Source: Achromobacter aloeverae (GTDB taxonomy: Bacteria; Pseudomonadota; Gammaproteobacteria; Burkholderiales; Burkholderiaceae_B). Taken from it: a stretch of 64,000 nucleotides of DNA. The DNA lies in the NCBI RefSeq assembly GCF_004121055.1, contig NZ_PYAL01000009.1, positions 124,001 to 188,000 of the forward strand, read 5' to 3'. How positions within the stretch are numbered: position 1 is the first letter of the stretch; each line of letters opens with the position of its first letter. The translations under genes were made by a program, and so were the position numbers. A model generated the notes under the pieces. That model was not told the DNA's origin, ran no database searches, and was given only the letters and a program-made list of their open reading frames with translations. Below, piece after piece: positions 33,538-42,778 of the stretch.

Positions 33538-34875
33538 ATGCAAGCCCCGAGTCCCGACCTGGTGACGCGCAGCCTGAGCGCCGTGTGGCATCCGTGCACG
33601 CAGATGAAGCACCACGAGCGCATTCCGCTGTTGCCGATCGCGCGCGCCCGCGGCGCCTACCTGTACGACGCGGCAGGGCGGCGCTACCTGGACGGGATCA
33701 GCTCGTGGTGGGTCAACCTGTTCGGCCACGCCCATCCCGACATCAATGCCGCCGTGGCGGACCAACTCGGCACGCTGGCGCACGTCATGCTAGCGGGGTG
33801 TACGCATGAACCCGCTGTCATGCTGGCGGAGCGCCTGTCCGCATTGACGGGGGGAACGCTGGGCCATGCGTTCTTCGCCTCGGACGGCGCTTCGGCGGTC
33901 GAGATCGCGTTGAAGATGAGCTTCCACTTCTGGCGCAACCACGGCCATGCCGCGAAGCGGGACTTCGTCTGCATCGACAACGGCTACCACGGCGAGACGC
34001 TGGGCGCCCTGGCCGTCACTGACGTGGCGCTGTTCCGCGACGCATACGGCCCCTTGCTGCGCCATGCGCACCGGGTGCCGTCGCCGGACGCGCGGCTGGC
34101 GGCGCCGGGCGAATCGGCGGCCGACGTCGCCGCGCGCGCCCTGGCCGAGGTGGCCCGGCTGTTCGAGGCGCGCGCCACCCATATCGCCGCCATCATCGTG
34201 GAACCCCTCGTGCAATGCGCCGGCGGCATGGCCATGCACGATCCTTCGTACCTGCGCGGCCTGCGCGAACTCTGCGACCGGCATGGCGTGCACCTGGTCG
34301 CCGACGAGATCGCGGTGGGTTTCGGCCGTACGGGCACTTTCTTCGCGCACGAGCAGGCCGGCATCCGGCCCGACTTCCTGTGCCTGTCCAAGGGCATCAG
34401 CGGTGGCTACCTGCCTTTGTCCGTGGTGCTGTCGACCGATGCCATCCACGATGCGTTCTATGCCGACGAGATCGCGCGCGGCTTCCTGCATTCGCACTCC
34501 TACACGGGCAATCCGCTGGCCTGCCGGGCTGCCCTGGCCACCCTGGACCTGTTCGTGCGCACGGACGCGATCGCCCGCAACCGGGTGCGGTTCGATGCGC
34601 TTGAACGGGCACTGGGCAACCTGGCCTCGCATCCGGACGTCGCGCATTTGCGCCGCCGCGGCGCCATCCTGGCCTTCGACGTCGCTGAGCGGGGCCGGCC
34701 GGGGCAGGGCGGCTTCGCGCAACGGTATGCACGGCATGCGTTGGCGGCCGGCGCGCTGCTGCGCCCCATCGGCCGCACCGTCTACCTGATGCCGCCGTAC
34801 ATCCTCGATGACGAGCAGATCGTGCAATTGGCCTCGGCGACGATAGCCGCCCTGGAAAAGACCTTGAGTGAATAG
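33538..34875 (+). CDS. bioA: Adenosylmethionine-8-amino-7-oxononanoate aminotransferase
   Basis: PLP enzyme that converts KAPA to DAPA in biotin synthesis, with S-adenosylmethionine as amino donor. Family motifs are clear: VWHPCTQMKHHERIPLLPI at the start, GISSWWVNLFGHAHP, and the cofactor lysine K285 in CLSKGISGGYLPL. ATG 33538 is chosen because TGGAGA lies just upstream; an earlier ATG at 33490 adds an unlikely extension. It heads a bioA-bioF-bioD operon, with bioF starting three bases after its stop. No bioB follows. Confidence 0.96.
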   Translation: MQAPSPDLVTRSLSAVWHPCTQMKHHERIPLLPIARARGAYLYDAAGRRYLDGISSWWVNLFGHAHPDINAAVADQLGTLAHVMLAGCTHEPAVMLAERLSALTGGTLGHAFFASDGASAVEIALKMSFHFWRNHGHAAKRDFVCIDNGYHGETLGALAVTDVALFRDAYGPLLRHAHRVPSPDARLAAPGESAADVAARALAEVARLFEARATHIAAIIVEPLVQCAGGMAMHDPSYLRGLRELCDRHGVHLVADEIAVGFGRTGTFFAHEQAGIRPDFLCLSKGISGGYLPLSVVLSTDAIHDAFYADEIARGFLHSHSYTGNPLACRAALATLDLFVRTDAIARNRVRFDALERALGNLASHPDVAHLRRRGAILAFDVAERGRPGQGGFAQRYARHALAAGALLRPIGRTVYLMPPYILDDEQIVQLASATIAALEKTLSE

Positions 34876-34878
34876 TCC

Positions 34879-36126
34879 ATGACCGCCATCCATCCTCTTG
34901 AAGTCCTGCGCGCCGGCCTGGCGGACCTGCAGGTCCGTGGCCTGCACCGACGGCGCCGCATCTCCGACACACCCTGCGCGCCGCGCATCCGCATCGACGG
35001 GCGCGATGTCGTCGCCTTCGCCAGCAACGACTACCTGGGCCTGGCGAACCACCCCGAGCTGATCGAGGCCCTGTCGCAAGGCGCCCGGCAATATGGCGCG
35101 GGTAGCGGCGGGTCCCATCTGCTGGGAGGGCATTCCCGCGCCCACGCGCTGCTGGAGGACACCTTGGCGGAGTACTGCGGCGGCTTCGCCCGCAACCCGC
35201 GCGCGCTGACGTTCTCCACCGGCTACATGGCCAATATCGCGATGCTGGCCGCGCTCGCCGGGCCCGGCGCGACGCTGTATTCCGACGCGCTGAACCATGC
35301 CTCCCTGATCGACGGCGCGCGCCTGGCGCGGGCGGACGTGCGTATCTATCCGCATGGAGACGCGGCCGCGTTGGGCGAGATGCTGGCGGCGGACGCGCAC
35401 GCCGGCGTCAAGATCATCGTGACCGATGCCGTGTTCAGCATGGACGGCGACATCGCCCCGCTGGCGGACCTGCTGGCGCTGGCGGAAAGGCACCAGGCGT
35501 GGCTGGCGGTTGACGACGCCCACGGTTTCGGCGTGCAGGGCAGCGATGGCGCGGGTAGCGTGGCGGCCCTGGGCTTGCGCTCGCCCTTGCTGGTCTATAT
35601 GGGCACGCTGGGCAAGGCGGCAGGCGTGGCGGGCGCCTTCATCGTGGCGGAAGAGACGGTCATCGAGTGGCTGATACAACGGGCCCGCACCTATATCTAC
35701 ACCACGGCGGCCGCGCCGGCGCTGGCGCACGCGGCCATCAGCAGCATCGGCATCATGCGCGGCGGCGACGGCCAGGCGCGGCGAGCGCGCCTGGCCGGCC
35801 ATATCGAAATGCTGAGCGCGGCGATCGGCACGCGCCGGACGACCGGCACAGGCCAGGCCAGCGGCTTGCCTCGGGCCGGCGCGGCCTGTGCAGGTTCGGA
35901 GACAGCCTGCCTGCCCCGGTCCTCCACCGCGATCCAGCCTGTCCTGGTCGGCGCGAACCAGGCGGCGCTGGACCTGGCCGAGACGCTGCTGGCGCAGGGG
36001 TTCTGGGCGCCCGCCGTGCGCCCGCCCACCGTGCCGCCCGGTACCGCGCGGCTGCGCCTGTCCCTGTCCGCCGCGCATGAGCCGGCCGATATCGAACGCT
36101 TCATCGAGGTCTTGTCCGCATCATGA
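34879..36126 (+). CDS. bioF: 8-amino-7-oxononanoate synthase
   Basis: PLP enzyme that joins pimeloyl-ACP/CoA and alanine to give KAPA. Conserved blocks: [44 protein letters not shown] and the cofactor lysine K246 in [14 protein letters not shown]. At 415 residues it is longer than usual; about 20 extra residues ([20 protein letters not shown]) lie before the conserved AIQPVLVG strand. The extension is in frame and probably a surface loop. It sits between bioA and bioD, overlapping bioD by four bases. Confidence 0.96.
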   Translation: MTAIHPLEVLRAGLADLQVRGLHRRRRISDTPCAPRIRIDGRDVVAFASNDYLGLANHPELIEALSQGARQYGAGSGGSHLLGGHSRAHALLEDTLAEYCGGFARNPRALTFSTGYMANIAMLAALAGPGATLYSDALNHASLIDGARLARADVRIYPHGDAAALGEMLAADAHAGVKIIVTDAVFSMDGDIAPLADLLALAERHQAWLAVDDAHGFGVQGSDGAGSVAALGLRSPLLVYMGTLGKAAGVAGAFIVAEETVIEWLIQRARTYIYTTAAAPALAHAAISSIGIMRGGDGQARRARLAGHIEMLSAAIGTRRTTGTGQASGLPRAGAACAGSETACLPRSSTAIQPVLVGANQAALDLAETLLAQGFWAPAVRPPTVPPGTARLRLSLSAAHEPADIERFIEVLSAS

Positions 36127-36866
36127 CCGCATCCCGTCCGTCCCTATCGCCCCTGTCCTCGCCCTTGTCTTATTTCATCGCGGGCACCGATACCGAGATC
36201 GGCAAGACGCTGGCCAGTTGCGGCCTGCTGCGGGCCTGCGCTGCCCGCGGCCGCGCCACGGCGGCCATGAAGCCCGTCGCCGCCGGCGCGGAGCAGGGCG
36301 CGGATGGCGTGTGGCGCAACGAGGACGCGCAGGCGCTGGCGGACTGCGCCACGGTGCCCGTCCCGGCCGTGCTGTCCACGCCTTTCCTGCTGCGCGAACC
36401 CGCCGCGCCGCACCTGGTGGCGCGGCAGGCAGGCGTGGCCCTGGACATCGCCCGCATCGTCCGCTGTCACCGCGATATCGTCCAGCGCGCCGACATCACC
36501 ATCGTCGAGGGCGTCGGGGGCTTTCGCGTGCCCCTGGATGATGAACGCGACACCGGCGACCTCGCGCGGGCGCTGGGCCTGCCGGTGATCCTGGTGGTGG
36601 GCTTGCGCCTGGGCTGCCTTAGCCATGCCCTGCTGACCGCCGAGGCCATCGCGCGCGGCGGCCTGCGCCTGGCCGGCTGGATCGCCAACACGGTGGACCC
36701 CGCCATGCGCTTCCTTCCGGAAAACGTCGACACCCTGCGCGAGCGGTTCAGCCGCCATTACGGGGCGCCGCTGCTAGGCGCTATCCCCTGGCTAGCATCC
36801 CCCTCCGGTGTCACGGCGGCCCCATACCTGGATGTCCAGCCTTTATTGGAAGGCACGGCTAAGTGA
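36123..36866 (+). CDS. bioD: Dethiobiotin synthetase
   Basis: ATP-dependent enzyme that closes the ureido ring of dethiobiotin. The P-loop [12 protein letters not shown] is near residue 18, MKPVAAG and [11 protein letters not shown] follow, and WIANTVDP is the typical base-recognition stretch. It starts within the bioF stop codon (ATGA), so it is translationally coupled. It is the last gene of this bio operon; biotin synthase must be elsewhere. Length is 247 residues. Confidence 0.95.
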   Translation: MTASRPSLSPLSSPLSYFIAGTDTEIGKTLASCGLLRACAARGRATAAMKPVAAGAEQGADGVWRNEDAQALADCATVPVPAVLSTPFLLREPAAPHLVARQAGVALDIARIVRCHRDIVQRADITIVEGVGGFRVPLDDERDTGDLARALGLPVILVVGLRLGCLSHALLTAEAIARGGLRLAGWIANTVDPAMRFLPENVDTLRERFSRHYGAPLLGAIPWLASPSGVTAAPYLDVQPLLEGTAK

Positions 36867-37004
36867 CGAACCGCAACTCCGACTGTATGATCCAGATACT
36901 TTATGGCTCCTGTTGATACATGAGCCGGGCGGGGAAGGGACCTGGCGCTACGGGCAGTGTTTCCCGCAACGCTTCCCGCGATCGGCAGTCGGGGGCCGGG
37001 GATC

Positions 37005-38723
37005 ATGAAAAAAGTGCTTTTGCTGGCGGCATGGATAATGGGCTTGATGCTGGGGGCGTCTCTCCAGGCACAGACCGCGCCGGCACCGCCTAGGGTGAAA
37101 ATCGCCACCAGCCAGGGCGATATCGTGGTCGAGCTGTATCCAGACAAGGCGCCGCGGACAGTCGAGAATTTTCTCCAGTACGTTAAGTCGGGGTTTTATA
37201 ACGGCACGGTCTTCCACCGCGTCATTCCAGGATTCATGATCCAGGGCGGCGGCTATGACGGCGCGCTGGTCGAGAAGCGCACGCGCGGGCCGATTCCGCT
37301 GGAGGCCGGCAGCGGCCTGCGCAACCTGCGCGGCACGCTGGCCGCCGCGCGCACCGCCAACCCGAATTCGGCCACCTCGCAGTTCTACATCAACCTGGTG
37401 GACAACCCCAGCCTGGACGCGCCCAAGCCCGACGGCCATGGCTACGCCGTCTTCGGACGCGTGGTGAACGGCATGGACGTGGTCGACCGCGTCGCGTCCT
37501 CGCCGACCAGGACGGTGGGCATGTACGCCAACGTGCCGGTGCAGGCCATTACGGTGGCATCGATGAATATCGACGTGCCGGCGCCGCTGATCTCCGCGCG
37601 ATTGCGCCAGGATGAACCCGGGGCCGACGAACCGGCAGCGCCCACGCGCAAGCCGGAGCCGGTGGCCCCTCCCGGGGACGATGCCGGCGTCTACGGATTC
37701 GAGACCGTGCCCGCCAATGCCATCGACAAGGGTGAAGTGTGCCAGGTGCGCAACATGCCGCCCCTGATGCACCAGGGTACCCTGGGCATCTGCTTCGCCG
37801 CGGCCGCGTCCACGCTGTTGACGGCGGAGAACTGCCGCGCGCTGAAGGAAGACTGTCAGCGGGTGACACGGGACAAGATGTTCTCGGTGATCGCGCTGAG
37901 CGCGGACGGCGCGGCGCAGGACCAGGGGGGCGACCTGCCCAGCATCAATATGGGCGGCAGCACGGCCGCGGTACTGCAGGAGATCGCGTACAACAAGGGG
38001 CAGGCGCCTTCGGAGGAGTGTGCGTCGCTGGATGACGCGACGAAGAAGATCGGCGGCGCCGAGGTTGCGTTGGAGACGCAGCTTCGTTTCTGGAATTGGC
38101 TGGAGCAGGAGTACCGGCGCCAGCACGCCGTCGTGACCAAGTGCGAAGCCTGCTTCCTGGCGGACTATCCGCGCAGCGAACTCCGCCGCAAGCTCACGGA
38201 AAGCCTGAACATGACGGTGGCCGACAAGGACGTCGCCGCTGGCCTGGCTTTGCCGGACTATCGAGGTTTCATCATGAAGATCTTGATCAACAAGCGGTGC
38301 CGGCGCTTGAGCACCGCGGTTCAGTTCGAGAACATGTACAACGTGAAGGTGAAGCTCTATCCGGAACAGCCCAAGGGCAAGGGGAACTACAAGCAAGCGA
38401 TCGCCTATATCAAGGAGGCGTTGCTGGACCAGCGCCCCCTGGCGCTGGGCAATGTGTGCATGGACAAGGCGCCGTCGGCTTCCAAGTGCAAGAACCTGCA
38501 CGGCGTGGTCATCGCGGGATACAAGCAGGTTTGCGACCCGTCGGGTAAGCGCTGCGCCGATGCCCTTCGGGTGATCAATAGCTGGGGCCAGGGGTGGCAG
38601 GCCGAGCACAACGACGGATGGGTGTATGCCAAGCCGCTGCTGGATCGCACCTTCTACACGCAAGCCACCCTGAGCTGGTTCGCCGAGCGGGGTCGATCCG
38701 AGACTGCGAGCTCGAACCGGTAG
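37005..38723 (+). CDS. Secreted cyclophilin fused to a papain-like cysteine protease domain
   Basis: Two domains that are normally separate proteins. A signal peptide (MKKVLLLAAWIMGLMLGASL, cleavage after AQA) is followed by a cyclophilin-type peptidyl-prolyl isomerase (about residues 30-190; FHRVIPGFMIQGGG and NSATSQFYINL). After a Pro/Glu linker comes a domain with papain-type active-site blocks: HQGTLGICFAAAA (Q257, C263), NLHGVVIAGY (H499) and RVINSWGQGW (N525). Many cysteines suggest disulfides and a periplasmic or external location. Residues match a C1-type catalytic set, but activity is inferred. The start at 37005 is chosen because it opens the signal peptide. It lies 138 bases after bioD and may have its own promoter. 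Confidence 0.88.
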   Translation: MKKVLLLAAWIMGLMLGASLQAQTAPAPPRVKIATSQGDIVVELYPDKAPRTVENFLQYVKSGFYNGTVFHRVIPGFMIQGGGYDGALVEKRTRGPIPLEAGSGLRNLRGTLAAARTANPNSATSQFYINLVDNPSLDAPKPDGHGYAVFGRVVNGMDVVDRVASSPTRTVGMYANVPVQAITVASMNIDVPAPLISARLRQDEPGADEPAAPTRKPEPVAPPGDDAGVYGFETVPANAIDKGEVCQVRNMPPLMHQGTLGICFAAAASTLLTAENCRALKEDCQRVTRDKMFSVIALSADGAAQDQGGDLPSINMGGSTAAVLQEIAYNKGQAPSEECASLDDATKKIGGAEVALETQLRFWNWLEQEYRRQHAVVTKCEACFLADYPRSELRRKLTESLNMTVADKDVAAGLALPDYRGFIMKILINKRCRRLSTAVQFENMYNVKVKLYPEQPKGKGNYKQAIAYIKEALLDQRPLALGNVCMDKAPSASKCKNLHGVVIAGYKQVCDPSGKRCADALRVINSWGQGWQAEHNDGWVYAKPLLDRTFYTQATLSWFAERGRSETASSNR

Positions 38724-38964
38724 CCGTTGGTGGACAGAGGGCGAACTGTATTTCTTCAGCTAAAATTCAGCTTCTGGCGGCATTTCGGCCATAACGCACT
38801 CCTAATTTTGAAAAACAGCTAGGGACGGGCTTATTTTGGCGTTTTGAGATTGTCATTAATTCATACAATTGCCGGCAGCAGAGCAGGGACGCGGCAGACG
38901 TACCCGCAGCGAAGTGGAGAGACAAGCAAGCTTTCATTCCTGGTCTTCCCACCGTATCGAGCCA

Positions 38965-39522
38965 ATGAGCAAAATTGCCCCGTCCCGCGTCCTAACGGCG
39001 CCGGCCAGCTATGCCCGTCGTGATCTGTTGATGGCCGCCTTGACCTCGGTCGTCACCTTGGCTGCACCGACCTGGTCCACCGCCGCCTGGGCGCAGGCGC
39101 CGGACACCGACGCCTCCGGCAAGCGCTTTCTCGATCTGTCCCGCTTCCTGACCGGCAAGGACGATCTCGATCCCGTCATCGCCCGCCGTACCTTGCAGGC
39201 CCTCCTGGTCGAAAAGGACTTCGAACAGCGCTATGCGGCGCTGGAATCCGCGTGCCAGGCCGCGCGCCAGGCAGGTACCTTGACCGGCATGGACGCCTTC
39301 GATGCGTCGCCGGTCGGCAAGGATCCCGCCCTGCGCGCCACCGCGGTGGAAATCGTCAGCGCCTGGTATCTGGGACGTGTCGGCAGCGGACCGGCCACGC
39401 AGCTGATCGCTTATCGCGAGGCGCTGATGTACCGGCCCACCGCGGGCATCACCACGGTCCCGAGCTATCAGCTTGGCGGCTACGGCTATTGGACGCCCAA
39501 GCCGGTCCTGCCCGCCGCCTGA
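38965..39522 (+). CDS. Small Tat-exported subunit of an FAD sugar/alcohol dehydrogenase
   Basis: Subunit of the sorbitol/gluconate/fructose dehydrogenase small-chain type. A twin-arginine signal (YARRDLLMAALTSVVTLAAP, cleavage near AWAQA) is visible; the family then carries a helical domain with SAWYLGRVGSG and YREALMYRPTAGI. Such subunits lack a cofactor and carry the flavoprotein partner through the Tat system. I start at ATG 38965, which places the RR motif about 17 residues in. It precedes the GMC flavoprotein by 75 bases and the cytochrome after that, in the usual order for this complex. Confidence 0.87.
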   Translation: MSKIAPSRVLTAPASYARRDLLMAALTSVVTLAAPTWSTAAWAQAPDTDASGKRFLDLSRFLTGKDDLDPVIARRTLQALLVEKDFEQRYAALESACQAARQAGTLTGMDAFDASPVGKDPALRATAVEIVSAWYLGRVGSGPATQLIAYREALMYRPTAGITTVPSYQLGGYGYWTPKPVLPAA

Positions 39523-39597
39523 TCCCCGACCTCCCTCACGCGTCGACGCGCCGGGCCTCGCCGCCCGGGCATAGACGGGATTTCCGCGAGAGTTTTC

Positions 39598-41187
39598 ATG
39601 TCTACAGAATTTGATGCCGACGTCATCGTCGTCGGCTCTGGTGTGTGCGGCAGCCTGGCCGCGCATCGTCTCGGCAAGGCCGGCAAGCATGTGATCCTGC
39701 TGGAAGCGGGGCCGCGCGTGCCGCGCTGGAAAATCGTCGAGAAGTTCCGCAATACGCCCGTCAAGGGCAATCCCAACGCCCCTTATCCGGATACGGCCCA
39801 CGCCCCCAAGTCCGACACCAAGGGCTATCTGGAGGAAACGGGCACGACCCGGAACAACCCCAGCTACCTGCGGCTGGTCGGCGGCACGACCTGGCACTGG
39901 GCCGGCGCCTGCTACCGCTTCCTGCCCAACGACTTCAAGATGCAATCGCTGTACGGCGTGAGCCGCGACTGGCCGATCAGCTACGACGACGTGGAGCCAT
40001 ACTATGCGCAGGCGGAAGTCGAGATGGGCGTGTCGGGCCCGGACGATGCCGACCAAAGCGCCACCGGACGTCCCGGCACCTATCCGCCGCGTTCGACGCC
40101 GTATCCCATGAAGGCCCAGCCGCTGCCGTACATGCAGGCGCGCGCGGACGAAGTCTTGTCGGCGGCGGGGTTCCGTGTCGTCAACGAACCCACTGCGCGC
40201 AATTCGCGTCCCTACGATGACCGGCCGACCTGCCAGGGCAACAACTCGTGCACCCCGGTATGTCCGATCGGGGCGCTGTACAACGGGTCGGTGCATGCCT
40301 ACAAGTCCGAGGACGTGGGCGTGAAGCTGATGACCGATGCCGTGGTCTACCAGGTGGAAGCCGACGGCGCCGGCAAGATCGTGGCGGTGCGCTACAAGTC
40401 GCCGGACGGCACGGACCACCGGCTCACGGCCCGCGCCTTCGTGCTGGCTGCCTATTCGATCGAGACCCCCCGCCTGCTCTTGATGTCCGGCATCGCCAAC
40501 AGCTCGGACATGGTCGGCCGCAATCTGTCCTGTCAGCCGGAATGCCACCAGAACTTCCTGACTGACGAAGCGTTGTGGCCGGGACGCGGCCCTGTGCATC
40601 CCCAGACCTTCTTCACCGCGCGCGACGGCGACTTCCGCCGCGTACGGGCAGGCACCAAGCATGTGGTGGTGAACAATTCCCCCAACCAGATGATCGCGGG
40701 GAACCTGCTGAAGAAAGGCATCATCGGCCCGCGCCTGGACGAGATGATCCGCGACCAGGCGGCGCGCATCATGGAACTGAGCACCCAGCACGAATATCCC
40801 GGTGAACCGTCGAACCGCGTCACGCTCAGCACGACGCGCAAGGATGCGCTGGGCCTGCCCACCCCGGTAGTGCATTTCAACCGGGACAATGCGTACTTCC
40901 TGGCCGGTTTCGAGGATACGAAGCACGTCTACAAGCGCGTGGCGGAGTTGTTCGGCGCCACCGAGTACTCGCCGTTGACCTGGGTGCACCCGCATACGCA
41001 GGGCACCACCATCATGGGCGCCGATCCCAGGACGTCCGTGGTGGATCCGCACGGCCGTGCCCACGATCACCCCAATCTGTACATCGTCGGCCCCAACGTC
41101 ATGACGACCACGGGCACGGTCAATCCCACGCTGACCGCGGCGGCGCTGGCCTTGCGCACCGCCGATGCCGTCCTGCATTCGATCTGA
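39598..41187 (+). CDS. GMC-family FAD-dependent dehydrogenase, large subunit
   Basis: Flavoprotein that oxidises a sugar, sugar acid or alcohol in the periplasm. The FAD-binding Rossmann motif opens the protein (DVIVVGSGVCGSLAAHRLGK). The C-terminal GMC region has HPHTQGTTIMG and VVDPHGRAHDHPNLYIVG, then GTVNPTLTAAALALRTAD. CTPVCPIGALYNG near residue 220 resembles the cysteine cluster found in gluconate and fructose dehydrogenases, which bind a 3Fe-4S cluster. No signal peptide is present, so it should be co-exported with the Tat-targeted small subunit upstream. The substrate cannot be deduced. Confidence 0.93.
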   Translation: MSTEFDADVIVVGSGVCGSLAAHRLGKAGKHVILLEAGPRVPRWKIVEKFRNTPVKGNPNAPYPDTAHAPKSDTKGYLEETGTTRNNPSYLRLVGGTTWHWAGACYRFLPNDFKMQSLYGVSRDWPISYDDVEPYYAQAEVEMGVSGPDDADQSATGRPGTYPPRSTPYPMKAQPLPYMQARADEVLSAAGFRVVNEPTARNSRPYDDRPTCQGNNSCTPVCPIGALYNGSVHAYKSEDVGVKLMTDAVVYQVEADGAGKIVAVRYKSPDGTDHRLTARAFVLAAYSIETPRLLLMSGIANSSDMVGRNLSCQPECHQNFLTDEALWPGRGPVHPQTFFTARDGDFRRVRAGTKHVVVNNSPNQMIAGNLLKKGIIGPRLDEMIRDQAARIMELSTQHEYPGEPSNRVTLSTTRKDALGLPTPVVHFNRDNAYFLAGFEDTKHVYKRVAELFGATEYSPLTWVHPHTQGTTIMGADPRTSVVDPHGRAHDHPNLYIVGPNVMTTTGTVNPTLTAAALALRTADAVLHSI

Positions 41188-41196
41188 GGAAACGCC

Positions 41197-42618
41197 ATGA
41201 CCACGGTATCCCCATCGCTGCGCCGCGCTGCCGGCGTGATGCTCGCGCTGGCGCTGGTCGGCGCGGCCTCGGCCGCTCCCAACGCCGGGCCGGCGACCCC
41301 CCCCGCCGCCGCGGACGAAGCCACGCTCGTTCAGCGCGGGGCCTATCTGGCCACCGCGGCGGACTGCGTGGCCTGCCATACGGCCGCGGGCGGAAAATCC
41401 TATGCCGGCGGCAATCCCATCGCGTCGCCTGTCGGTACCATCTGGTCGACGAACATCACGCCATCCAGGCTGGCCGGCATCGGCAACTACACGGAAGCGC
41501 AGTTCGCGCGCGCCCTGCGCGAGGGCGTGCGAGCCGACGGCGCCAACCTGTACCCGGCCATGCCGTACACGTCGTACACCAGGATCAGCGACGACGATGT
41601 GCACGCGCTATATACGTATTTCATGAAAGGCGTCGCGCCCGTCGACCTGCCCGCGCCGCGGACCAGCCTGCCTTTTCCCTTCGACATTCGTGCGTCGATG
41701 AAGGGCTGGAACCTGCTGTTCAACAACGACAAGCGGTTCGAAGCGCCGGCCGGCAAGAGCGACCAGTGGCTGCGGGGCGCCTACCTGACGGAAGCGCTGG
41801 CGCATTGCGCCACTTGCCATACCCCGCGCAACGCCTTGATGGCCGAGGACGAGAGCCGCGCATACGGCGGCGCATCGCTGGGAAAGTGGTACGCGTCCAA
41901 TATCAGCAGCGATCCCGTTCATGGCATCGGCGGCTGGAGCCAGGAGACCCTGGTCGCGTATCTCAAGACGGGGCATGCGCCCGGCCATGCGCTGGCGGCG
42001 GGGCCGATGGCCGAAGCCATCGACCACAGCCTGAGCAAGCTGTCCGACGCCGACCTGGACGCCATTGCCATGTACATCAAATCGGTCGCGCCGGTGGCAG
42101 GCGGCACGGCGTCGCAGCCCGCCTATGCCTTCGGCAAGCCCGCCACGGACGAGGCAAGGATACGCGGTACGACCATGGGCAAGACGACGGGCGCCACGCT
42201 GTACAGCGGCAACTGCGCTTCCTGCCACCAGGCGTCCGGCACGGGCGCGGCGCTGGGCGGGGCGCCATCGCTGCTGCATGTATCGGCGGTGGGGCGTGAT
42301 GATCCCGGCAATCTGGTCATGGCCATCCTGGACGGCGTCTACCGCTCGGACAAGGACACGCCGCGCCGCATGCCCGCTTTCGCGCGCGAACTGGACAACG
42401 ACGAAGTCGCGATGCTTGCCACCTACGTGCGCCAGACCTTCGGCAATCCGGCGGCGCCCGTGGTGACCGCGGCGCAGGTGCAGGCCTTGCGCGAGCCCGC
42501 GCAGCCGGGCCCCATCGTGACCTATGCCCGCATCGGCCTGGGCGCCGCGGTTGTCGTGTTGCTCGTGTTGCTGGGGTGGCGGTTCAGCCGGTTCGGCCGG
42601 CGGCGTCGCACGGCGTGA
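41197..42618 (+). CDS. Triheme cytochrome c subunit of membrane dehydrogenase
   Basis: Periplasmic, membrane-anchored cytochrome that passes electrons from the GMC flavoprotein to ubiquinone or the respiratory chain. Three CxxCH sites are present: C57-H61 (CVACH), C204-H208 (CATCH) and C340-H344 (CASCH). A signal peptide precedes (LALALVGAASA) and a C-terminal membrane helix (GAAVVVLLVLLGWRF) anchors it. Length of 473 residues matches the alcohol/gluconate dehydrogenase cytochrome family. It starts nine bases after the GMC stop, so the three genes form one operon. Confidence 0.94.
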   Translation: MTTVSPSLRRAAGVMLALALVGAASAAPNAGPATPPAAADEATLVQRGAYLATAADCVACHTAAGGKSYAGGNPIASPVGTIWSTNITPSRLAGIGNYTEAQFARALREGVRADGANLYPAMPYTSYTRISDDDVHALYTYFMKGVAPVDLPAPRTSLPFPFDIRASMKGWNLLFNNDKRFEAPAGKSDQWLRGAYLTEALAHCATCHTPRNALMAEDESRAYGGASLGKWYASNISSDPVHGIGGWSQETLVAYLKTGHAPGHALAAGPMAEAIDHSLSKLSDADLDAIAMYIKSVAPVAGGTASQPAYAFGKPATDEARIRGTTMGKTTGATLYSGNCASCHQASGTGAALGGAPSLLHVSAVGRDDPGNLVMAILDGVYRSDKDTPRRMPAFARELDNDEVAMLATYVRQTFGNPAAPVVTAAQVQALREPAQPGPIVTYARIGLGAAVVVLLVLLGWRFSRFGRRRRTA

Positions 42619-42778
42619 GGCCAGGTCCCTGCGGCGCGGGCCATGCTGTTGAAAGTACGGGGCGCCATCGTCTGGATGCATGCCATCCGGGCGACGGCGC
42701 TCATCCTTGCCGGCTCCGGTTCCTGACGGGGGCGCAGCCGTGCATTCGCCATTTCTGGAAGAAGATGTGACCTTCATC

